From NCBI GenBank assembly GCA_037013495.1, contig CM072812.1, positions 78,847,840-78,911,839 of the forward strand: 64,000 nt of DNA. Reading direction: 5' to 3'. Shown piece after piece: positions 47,480 through 58,042 of the stretch. The notes beneath the pieces were generated by a model. The model did not search any database, was not told the origin of the DNA, and worked only from the letters and a program-made list of their open reading frames with translations. How positions within the stretch are numbered: position 1 is the stretch's first letter; each line of letters begins with the position of its first letter. The DNA comes from Hippophae tibetana (lineage: Eukaryota; Streptophyta; Magnoliopsida; Rosales; Elaeagnaceae). Made by a program: the position numbers and the translations under genes.

Positions 47480-47850
47480 ATTACCAATTTTTTCACTTGT
47501 AATCTACTTACATGCATCATTTTCATCACTTCTTAAATCAAACTTGCCCAACTATTCTTGATCCCTAAGTATGTAGCATTTACTTTTGAAAACATTCATG
47601 AATTTTAGATTGAGTTTTTTTATCTCTCCATATCTCATAAGGGGTTTGGTTTATACCTAGGAAAAAATACACAAGATTTATAATGTGACATTTGGTGTTT
47701 ATAATTTTAGCTTAAAACCTTTTAGAAACTCCCTTGGCATGCAACAATACTCTTGTCATCTCTTGAATATCTTTTTTTCTTCTTTTAATTACTCCATTTT
47801 GTTGAGATGTGATGGGAGCAGATAATTCATGAAAGATTCAATGTCCACGA
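47480..47850 (-). pseudogene. Copia integrase/pol fragment
   Basis: Minus-strand pieces resemble conserved Copia integrase text. Near 47850-47610 there are frames giving S-A/P-(H)-QQNGV-like, LLHAK/CMPREF-like and TKP-(Y)E-like segments. Near 47570-47510 comes CKCYILRDQE followed by LGKFDLRSDE, the typical sequence after the integrase core. Frame changes and stops are frequent. It is a short relic unrelated in position to the 15-29 kb Copia copies. Confidence 0.65.
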
Positions 47851-48345
47851 ATTAGCTGCAAAAGGGTTAGAACAAAAACACAAGTACACGTGTGTGTTCT
47901 AGAACATATTTAACAATAAATAATCCTAACTAGATGATTCAAAATATATGTCACTTAAATCAAATTAACTAGAAAATTTTAGAGCAAAAAGATTACGCCT
48001 AACTTCACTAAAAATAACTTCTTTAATATTTAATAATTAAATCAAATAATTATGATTACTTATACAATTATTTCATTTAAATGTACAAGATACTAATAAT
48101 AGAATAAGTTATATGAATATGAAATAAATAAACTAATAAATATAAAAATTAAAAAAAATCATCAATTTATGATTATATCAATTAATATCTCTTCCAATAA
48201 ATAACTCTACTTAAATATATATATGTTACTTATATGACTCCTACGTTCTTCTAACAGCAATGATAATGAAAGTTTGTTTTCAATTTTTTTCTTTTCAACA
48301 CAATTTGCAACCTTTTTTTTTCACCATCCCCTTTAACGCTTATAT

Positions 48346-48386
48346 TATCTATCTATCTATATATATATATATATATATATAGATAA
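48346..48386. repeat. TATC and TA microsatellite
   Basis: A few TATC units run into about ten TA units. Confidence 0.85.
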
Positions 48387-48764
48387 CACATTAGCATTAG
48401 AATTAAAATATTTTGGACTTCATTAATCAAAGTTTTAAAAAATTATTTTTAAAACACATTTTAAAAATATTTAAACATATCTATCTAAGAGATAATTAAT
48501 TTATAATTTCATAAATCGATTCAAATTTAAATAAATATTTTAGCACCAAAAATAATTTCAGATTTATGAACATGTATTACCAAATGCATGAATACAATTT
48601 TATGTGTCGTAGTTATAAAAGATATACTTGAAGCACGATTATCTAAAACTCGAGCATTTTTTTAATTTTTCTTGATAGAGTTGATAAAGGCCTAAAAACA
48701 AATTTATAGGTAAATATTTTATCCACGAAAATTACCAACACTCATAGTCCTTACAAGTTTTTTT

Positions 48765-48900
48765 TTATAATGTAACTTAGGTTTCTTTTAAAATTTTCAA
48801 TTAATGCTTATATTTTATTAAATGCATAATCAATATATATGTTCAATAATTTTTATTTATATAGTTTGAAAACAACAAAAATAAGGGACTTAACATATGT
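48765..48900 (-). repeat. Acceptor-side intron remnant of the decayed AAE copy
   Basis: About 110 bases match AAE intron 1 at 34095-34215. Shared blocks include TTCTTTTAAAA, TCAATTAATGCTTAT and ATTAAATG, in the same orientation. In the intact gene this lies about 170 bases from exon 2. Here nothing resembling exon 2 follows below 48765, so the second exon of this copy has been lost. Confidence 0.65.
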
Positions 48901-50689
48901 AACAAAACTATATCACGTTTATGTCCAGATTATATATTTTATTATTAAAAAATACAAATCATTTTTTCATATTGAATGTCGTTCAAGTTGAATTATAATC
49001 ATTTAAATTTGTTTAATTAAACTCATTTCAATATTATTAAAATAATATTTTTGTTATTATAATATTTTTTTTTAATTTTCCCTAAGATTTTTTTTTCTCT
49101 TTATCATAAAATTGGCATAGGATTCTAATAAGAAACTTCTCCAACACATGTCAAACATTTATATGTTAATACAATATATATATATATATATATATTTACA
49201 ATCATACCACTTATGATATGTTACATGATAAAATATTCTTAAAAATGAACAAGTTCATAATTTTAAAGTTGTTTTATAATTTAACATACAAGGATTAATG
49301 TGAGTGTAAAGTTATATGTTTTTAGAGTTTCTCAATATAAAAAGATGTTTAGAAACTGCTGAGTGTAATTTATTACATCTTATATGTTAAATAAAGAGTG
49401 ACCTAATCAACAAAACCCTTATGTGCTAGTTGAGTAAGCATTGAGTTATTAAATAAATGTGATTATATGATATTCAATAAAGAAATAAATGACTAATAAT
49501 TATCCTCTAATTGTTCTAAAGAAATAATCCCGATGTTATAACAAATCTATCGACATGAATAAGGGATATGTATCAGCTTAACTTTATTTCCTATATATAT
49601 ATACAAATGTACAAAATCATTTATAAGTTATAAGTAACTACTATAACTAAACATTCTATTTTTTCTTCATCATAGACATAGATCTCATCTATCTTTATCA
49701 AGTTTATTACCGATTTAAGCATCAAAAGGCCAAAAGCCACCACCTTTAAGGTAGTTCAAGGTTCTAACGAATTGTTCTATCTCATATATCCACGAGAACG
49801 ATCCTACCTAGTGTTAATAAAACTTGGCATCTACATTTGACACCATCTCTATGAAATGAGTATGTTCTATTAGGTTAAAAAAATTAAAACTTTAGGAATT
49901 TTTAATGTTCTCAACTTCTTCATTTGCAAAATACATAGGCTATGGATAGAGACCAAGGAGTTGTATTGTTTTCCAAGAGAAAGGTTCATATCCATTTGAT
50001 TTACTACATCTACAAAATTGATCCTTTGAACTTCTAAGAGAAACTATAAATGCATTAACTAGTTCAAATGCTCAGATCCCCAACTGATAATCATGAGTTC
50101 TAAACAATCGACCAATAGCCCATCCTTCCACATGTTTTCTAGCTTTGTTGTGACTAGCTAAAGATGTAGATCTTACATATATGGTTATGCACGGTGGTCA
50201 TACGCTATTAGCACCACATAGTACAAGGCCATCTATCCACTAATCCTATTGTCTCTCTTATGACCTACTAAAGCTATAGATCCTACACTGGTGCTTGCCC
50301 ACCTAGAAGGTGCTCGACCAACCTAAAGAAGGGGAACTTTGGCTTTAGCTCTTCTAAACATGGTGGAAAATACTCTCAAGATTATCATAGAGTTCCGACC
50401 AAAGCCATCAACTCTTGAACTGATACTTGTCCCAGGAGAAGTCTATATGACATCCTCTAATTCCCAAAATGCATAAGGTTAAACATACATCTAGGCAAGG
50501 TCTAACTGCGAGGTGATAAACTATAATGGGACTCGAGTCCTAAGGCCTATTAGATAGATTCCACTTAGACTATCCAAAGTTGTTAGGCCATGAATGCTCA
50601 AACATTGTCCCTCCTACCATCTTTCTTAAATCGATTAACACAAAATTCAACTACTTATGTCCATCATGATCTGTAAAATTGATACATGA

Positions 50690-51260
50690 GGGTTAATCCA
50701 TCCGTTTATAGTAGGGTAGGACCTATTCCATATGGCATGATATTGTCTCATTTGGTCTTTAACTGTAAGTTTGGTGGTCCCATGGTTATGACTTGATAGT
50801 TCAACGGGAATTCAGAGTTTTTCTTCTAGGGAGAAACCCCAAAATGTGTCATGCCATTTAGAGAGTTCTTATACCTTATAAGCACATCACCACTTAGCTT
50901 CTTAAGCAATGTGGGACGTGTGTTGGCGCACTGCATCATACACTCCTACTTAGAGAGTCTTACGTCCTTATAAGAATGCAATCACATATGGCTCAGTAGG
51001 GTCATGAATTTGAGACCAATTGATACAAAAAGGGTTAATCCCTTTGCTTACAAAGGTATGGTACCCATTCCATGTGGCACAATATTGTCTGCTTTGGTCC
51101 ATAACTGCAGTTTAATAGGCCCATGAATTTGCTTTTAGGGAGAAACCTTAAAACTATCATGCCATTTGGAGAATGCTCACCCCTTATAAACACATCACCA
51201 TTTAACTTTCTAAGCAATGTGGGACATGTGTTGGTACACTGCATCAATAATTATTTCGAG
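50690..51260. repeat. Two-copy tandem duplication inside the Gypsy relic, period about 338 bases
   Basis: The units begin GGGTTAATCC at 50690 and 51028. They share CCATTCCAT-TGGCA, ATATTGTCT, GGGAGAAACC and AAGCAATGTGGGAC blocks. The second unit is shorter. Confidence 0.75.
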
Positions 51261-51481
51261 GTCCACAAACAAGGCTGCTTTTTCCAAACAACTTATGTTG
51301 GCCATGCAACCTTAATGATCTATGGCCATTCAAGGGATAATCCCTTGGGAGAATATATCAAAAATCCTTTATCCAACTATTGAATGAATTGTTGTGAAAC
51401 TATAAGAGTTAAAACAAAGGTTGACTCTCAAACCTAATTGTCTCTATCAGGTCCCTATTCATAGTAGAAGTCATGGTAACT

Positions 51482-51595
51482 CCACTCTCTTATAAATTCA
51501 AGATGCCCAACATGGGCACTTATGATAGTAATAATGACCCTTTTGAATGCATAGAAAACTTCAAAGGATGGAACCATATCTCCACCTCGACACAA
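51482..51595 (+). pseudogene. Gypsy gag fragment
   Basis: Translates to PLSYKFKMPNMGTYDSNNDP and then FECIENFKGWNHIS. This matches the conserved start of the Ty3/Gypsy gag domain (F-K-MP-Y-DP-HLENF pattern). It ends in a stop at 51596. Confidence 0.7.
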
Positions 51596-52598
51596 TAAAG
51601 AACATATTCTTGACCATTATAGATTGTCTTTCTGAGTTACAAGATTTGGAACCATTTTTCATTAACAAAGACTCCCTACAACATCTTCCAATGCCTAAAG
51701 CGTTGTAGCACCCACTTGTAGCCAAAATGGGCTACCTTGTTAGTTGCATAGTCCAGATTGTTACCTAACCTACTACGTAGTCCAAATTGATGCCTTCAAG
51801 TCCAAATTGTTGTCTTATTGGCTAAGATATCTACATTACTTCCACGGTATCATCTACACTTCAAAATTTTCAATTAAATTATCCCTTAATTATCCTAAAG
51901 AGATAACCACGATGATACAATAAGTTTTTTGTCATAGGTGTGGGATATGTATCAGGTTAGCTCTACTCCTTATATATATTTATAATTATATATATTGACA
52001 ACAATACATATTCAGACATAAATTACAAGTCGTAATTAACTATTATAGCCAAACATTCTATTTTCTCTTCATCACAGAATGAGACATATATCTCTTCTAT
52101 TTTCATCAATCTCATTATTGACTTAAGAATCAGAAAACCAAAGATTATCCTCCACGATGGTTCAAAATCCTAATAAGTTTTTCGATTTCGTAGATCTACG
52201 AAAAACAATCACATTTAATATTGACAAAAATCATCATTAATAGAAACTTTAGTTATTATATGTGCAAATGTTACAAAATAAATAATAATTTTTTGTACTA
52301 TATATTCTTAAATTTGGCCAAATTATGGCTTTATGCTATCAAGTACTGAGATAAAAATTTCCTTTCAAATTTTTTTCTACTTCACATCAAATTAAGTATT
52401 GTTTTAATTTAAATAAAAACTTGGGCTAAAACTAAGTTGAAAGTTCATGGTCTAAAAAATATATTATAATATAATATTTATGATTTTCTTAAATTGTATA
52501 ATTATAAAAATAACATATATTATATTAAGTTTTTATATTTTTACTACAAGATAAATTTTTAACTCTTATGATATGAAAGAACTGAAAAAAAAAAAGCT

Positions 52599-52805
52599 TT
52601 GCCATTCTCCCCTATCTATCCAAGGGATGGAAGGGCAGGACTTTTGGTATACCATTCCATCAAGAATTGGGGCCTTTTGGTTAAGAGGGAGCTAGTACCC
52701 ATCCTGACCCTACATGGTTCCCCCGGTGCCACTTTTAACAATTACGATGAGGAAGATATACATAATAAAGAAATGACATTAGCCATGAATAAGGGTAAAA
52801 TGTGA
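52599..52805 (+). other. GC-richer island with a 68-codon open frame, origin unknown
   Basis: The open frame begins MPFSPIYPRDGRAGLL and ends KEMTLAMNKGKM. Its base composition stands out from the AT-rich surroundings. I do not recognise the protein and there is no promoter evidence. It may be a fragment of transferred organelle DNA or of a transposon. Confidence 0.25.
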
Positions 52806-52974
52806 AAGATTTTTAGTATTTTCTAAATATAAGTACAATTAAATATTTTGGTTTAATGTTTTAGGAAGAAATAAGACATCAATTGATTCAGTTAAGTACT
52901 ACAATGAATGAGAACAAATAAGACTGAGTATTCTTTTGTATATGATAGCACACTTCATGTTAGTAGAAGATTTG

Positions 52975-54821
52975 AAATAATTTAAATAATTAAATGATAT
53001 ATTTATTATAATAATAATTTATATTGTGAAATGTTATATGAAGACTCACATAATGATATAAATTAAAGTTTTTATGAATTGAATGATATAATCAAGATGA
53101 TTAAAGAAAATTAAACAAATAAAAATAATATTTATATTTTTGTGTGTTTATAAAAAATATATAAAAATAGAAAAAGAAAGAGGGACACAAATGTTAAACA
53201 AATAAATATATAATAAACTCTGTCTATAATTAGCTAAATAGTCTCTGATTTCTCTCCTTCTTTCCCCCCGTTTTTTTTTTCCTGTATGATTTCTATTAAA
53301 AAGAAATAAAAGATAAGAAAAATATAATTTATACTTTATCAAGAAAACAGATCGTAGTCATCATCTATAAGTGATTCACTCTTGTTGAGGTGGATTGGTT
53401 TGCACTTGCAAATTATGCTACTAGACAAAGTGTTTTAATTTTTTTTAACCAGTAAGAGTTGCATATATTAATTTATTATTTAATCAATAAAAAAATAATA
53501 TTTAAGATAATAAATACAAAAATATATATACATATTAATTAAATCAAATAATCTTATATAAAAAGATAAATAATTATTACCTAAAATATTATTAATATTT
53601 TAATTACTAATAATTTATCATTTAATTTATACTACTTAATGGATAAAAAAATAAAACTTAATTAAGATAATTAAACTAAAAAGATGATAATTTTTTATGT
53701 TAGTTAAGATAAATAATATTATATAAAAAATAAACAATTTTAATTTAAATAATTATCGATATTTTAGTTGCTAATAATTTATTAATTTATTTACTTAATT
53801 TATAAAAAACTTTAAAATAATTAACTTAAATATAAATATTATTGTTTATGTTATTTAAGAATCTAAGATAAATAGTCTTGTATAAAGAAAAATAAATAAT
53901 TATAATCTAATTTTCTTTCAATATTTTAACTATTAATAAGTTATTATTAATTTAATAAATAGATCCAGCTTAAAGGATTCCAAACCTACCCAATGTTATT
54001 ATGCTGTATAAATACGAGACAGAATTATTGACTAAAAAAATTCTACATAATTTGTTACATTCGTCACATTTTGTTCATATTTTAACAATTAAACTTTATA
54101 TGTCGAGAATTGATTTTTTAAATTTTGAACAAGATATAGGAGTATAAAAAAAGTATATAATATTGTATAAATACTAATTATATCCCTATATATATAAGAA
54201 TGGATACAAAATATTACATAAAACATTATGCTTAAACGGTTAAAATATAAAGAATTATAATATTTCTTTCTACTCCTCCTAATAAACCTCAACTATTGAC
54301 ATAATAAGGTGTGTAAAAACATCATTAACCATGTCTCATATATAATATACATATACATGATGTAACAATATATCCTCCCAACTTTTTTATGACTCGTTTT
54401 ATAATTAAATCTGTTTTTAAGTTTTGTATTTATATATTTGAAATTAATTTTATGTTTTTCAATTTATTTTGAAAGAAAAACAAAAACCCATTTGATAAAA
54501 AGTTATATTAATTTTCTTCTGAAAGTGAAAATAGAATATGATTTTTCATTTTTTTTTAAGTTTCAAAACCAATAAAAATTGTGTTTAAAAATTGATCCAT
54601 TTGATTTTGAACTTAAAAATGAATTAATTAATTCTTCAACTTAAATTTTTTTAAATATGTAAAATTTTGTATACCAAAATACATCAACAAATCCCACTTG
54701 ATTAAAATATTAAAATAAAGGTTTTAGAAGCATTGGGCCTTTACAAATTTATCTTCTAGTTAACTAATTTTTATTAGTAAATATAGAACTAGAAGGAGGA
54801 AGTACATTCAGATCGCAAAAA

Positions 54822-54856
<35 letters not shown>

Positions 54857-56898
54857 CACTAGTATAGTACATATAAAATAATAATATATTACTCTACGGC
54901 TGGTACTCTTAGGTACCTTTATTTTTATTTTAATATATTTTTAATTAATAATTTTAATTTTTTTATTATCTATTTTTATAAATTTTTATAATAATAATAA
55001 TACCTTTAAAATATTTTAATTTATTAAAATAAATGTAATAAATTAAATAGTAGTAGTTAAAAAATACTGATTAAGAATAAAAGAAAAAACATATTAAAAC
55101 ATAAATATAAATACTTTAAAGTAAATGGGCATTACTCACGGTGTGTTGTAAGTTGTAACCAAAAAGAAAAATTAATATATCTTTATCAAAAGTAAATATG
55201 TAAATAATAAAATAATATGTATTAATTTATAATTATATTAAATTCAAAGTCAATGTCATTGTTCTAAATGGGAAAATGATATAATCAGCTACAGTATGTT
55301 GACGTAGTTATCGCAATCATAACGTGGCATGCACCCCAAATAAATTATTTTATTCAGCAATAAACTTTAATTTTTTTTCAAATTTATTGTGCCAGCTGTA
55401 AATATATTCTTAATTTTTCATTTGTTAAAAAACATTTCCTAATTTATTAATGGTATGTATTGGATTTAAGAACTTTCATCCATTGTATTAACAAATTTAG
55501 CAGAAAGTAATTATATATGGAATATTCAATTTAACCTTTTAATATAATAAATAAAAATTAAAAAGAAATCTTTAAATAAAATAAAATAAAACTATTAACT
55601 TAAACAACTTTTTTTTAAAATTAAAAGTTAATTTGTGAAAAATTTGTAAATAATTTAAAAGGTTAGTGACATAAATCTGTGATTCACAACCACTCAAGAA
55701 GCCAGCAAGTGTTTTTTTTTTAATAACTATTATACAAGTAGGTACATATAAAATGACTAGATTTGCAAATATGTGTTTGTTCATGTATTTTTTATTTTAA
55801 AGTAATTTTAATTCAAATATATTTCTTTGTACTCACAAAAAAAATATATATACTAATGCAGTTCAAGGTAATAGACAAAACCCAACCTACTTAGGCAACT
55901 GAAAATAGATTTTCCTGGTAACTTAAACTAGCGCTGCATCTTTCTCATAAAGTATAATTAATATATATTGTTAATTATCTTTATCCTCCAAACCAAATAA
56001 TAAAACTACTTATAAACTTACACAACTCTTAATTTAATGACATTTTATTGGGTTGAATTAATCATGAGTTTCTAACATATATTATCTAAAAAATTGAACT
56101 AAGAGTCTTGAAAAATAAAATTTTAAAAACTTAAATTATTAGAAGTATTAATAATATATTTTTATGCGCTCTCACATAAATGTTAATTTTATGTAATTTA
56201 ATAATTGATTTTATTAAATTTGGAGATTTGAATACAAAATCTTCGGTTTTGATTAAAAAAAATTTTTAAAAAAAAATTTAAGTTATTAGGAGAATACTTA
56301 ATAATATTATGGTACATGAATCAAATTGTTTTAATGATCTTTAATTCAAATCACATGTTCTAATGTCACATAATATAATTGTTTGATGTAAATAAAAAAA
56401 AATGCAAAGTATTAAATAAAGTGAGAAGTTACTTACAACATGATGGCGAGATATACCAAAGTGAACAAGAGAAGCAGCAAGCTTAAGACATCTATGATGA
56501 GCTTGTTTCCATGTAAAAACTGAGATTCCCATAAATAAGAGATGTTCTATTTCCATATCAAAAGCTGCTCTTTCTGAAAAGTATATTGGTGAAGAGGCCA
56601 CATTGTTTGCTTCTGGGCATTGAAGACCCTTATTCTCCGTGTTATTACTCATATAATTTTAATTTCATGCCCACGACATAATTATGGTAAAAAATGGGAT
56701 ATATAGAATCCTTATCCTTATACATAAATGGTAATTAACTATACGAGATAAAATGATTTTTATGTCATTTTTTTAATTGATATTTGGGAAGAAGAAAAAC
56801 TAATTCCAGAAAATTAAATATTTATTTTATTAATATAGAGTTTCTATTAATAAAAATATTGTTATCATAATAACAAGATCTACTATAATGTGTAGAAT
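52975..56898 (-). repeat. Segmental duplication, copy 2 (decayed AAE promoter, exon 1 and intron)
   Basis: Collinear with 40750-45110, as listed there. It includes a (TA)n tract near 54830-54854 that is absent from copy 1. The upstream side ends at the CACTA-2 terminus (56899). Confidence 0.85.
56437..56652 (-). pseudogene. Duplicated AAE exon 1 with compensating frameshifts
   Basis: 216 bases, the same length as the intact exon 1, from MSNNTENKGLQC to GISRHHV, with donor GTAAGT. A one-base deletion after ERAA and a one-base insertion about 45 bases later put roughly 15 codons out of frame (ERAAFDMEIEHLLFM instead of the conserved ERAA-IEYGNRTSLIY). The frame is then restored at FTWKQ. A TATA-like element is kept at 56698-56707. 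No exon 2 of its own remains. It could still act as an alternative first exon spliced to 33922, but the conserved YGNR segment is lost. Confidence 0.75.
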
Positions 56899-57199
56899 TA
56901 TTACTACAATAAAAAATATTTAAGTCAGGATTTAAAATTGGTTTTTTAAAAACTAACTTATAACGAATTTTAAGTTAATATATTTATAAACCAACTTAAA
57001 AATTATATAAAAAATTAAAAACAGGTTAATCAATGCTACATGTTGAACGTAATATAGGTTGTATACGTCAATCGATGCAAATCAACATGTAACCAATCGA
57101 CTCGTAATTTTGCATCGGTTGAAACTAACCCTACACATGGATTCACATCTGTTAACGTCCATATGTAGCATCGATCTTACGTGTCAACCTGACACTATA

Positions 57200-58042
57200 T
57201 GTCTTCTTCTTTTTCCTTTCTCTTCTTCCACTATTTGTAAACATTTTTTACTTGTCTCCTTATTTTCTCCAAAAAATTATGTGCTGCTCAAATTTCTTTG
57301 CCACTTTCTACCACCATTTTCGATGCTATCAGTTGGGATTTTCATTCATTTTCAATTTCTGATATATATCCACTATTAATACTCATTTTTTCTTACCCAT
57401 TTTCTTTTACTTTCTCACTTAACAAACATTATTTTTCTTCATTTTCTTACTTATTATTGATATTTTATATTTTTATATAATTTTTGTAAAATTATTTTTT
57501 TATTTTATTGTATATTATGTGTTATTGATTATTTGTATTTTTTTTTTGTGTTATGTAGGTTGTGTATTTTTATTCAAACTTAGAAAAAAAGAATGTATTT
57601 ATTTATTTATTTATTTTAACTAATTTTATTGCAGTTTAAAATTATTATCATTGTATGTATTTCATGTTATTATTCAAGAATAAATTATTTTATATATATA
57701 TATATATATACATTATATTTCATGTTTTATATATATTAATTTATTTTAAATTTAAATTTTTTTAAACTTATTATTATTACATGCTTTTTTATATATATTA
57801 TAATATTAAATGTTATATATGTATATAAATTATTATATATCCTTAATATTATAAGGAGTTTATTAATTAATATTATATATTGTTAATATTATTTGGATTT
57901 AATATTTATTTTATATGATGTTTTGATGCATATTTTAATAATTTATAACTTTATATATAATAACAGCTTAAATATATTGATGATTAATATATTTATATTT
58001 TATTGGATATATATTTAATATGTTTAATGTCATCAATATAAA
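57200..58042. other. CACTA-2 leader region, AT-rich
   Basis: Corresponds to CACTA-1 8083-8750 and is longer, with TA-rich simple sequence at 57690-57860. No gene recognised. Confidence 0.5.

Larger units (their letters stand above)
49489..52230 (+). mobile_element. Ty3/Gypsy LTR-retrotransposon relic, deleted
   Basis: Similar LTRs occur at about 49489-49835 and 51868-52230, sharing GGGATATGTATCAG, AACATTCTATTTT, TTCTTCATCA and TGGTTCAAAATCCTAA-type stretches. After the first LTR comes TTGACACCATCTCTATGAAA, a decayed form of the Gypsy primer site TTGGCGCC followed by GTCTGTGGGAA. A gag remnant lies near the second LTR and there is no pol. It lies in the intron of the decayed AAE copy and has no equivalent in the intact gene. 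Confidence 0.7.

Noticed and set aside
53148-55784. Several 60-70-codon frames rich in Ile, Tyr, Phe and Lys
   Set aside because: All are in AT-rich duplicated intron sequence and their collinear counterparts in 41-44 kb are not open, so they are chance frames.
57059-57480. Open frames of 60-106 codons rich in Phe, Leu and Ser
   Set aside because: They sit in the CACTA-2 leader and pyrimidine-rich sequence; there is no family similarity and composition explains them.
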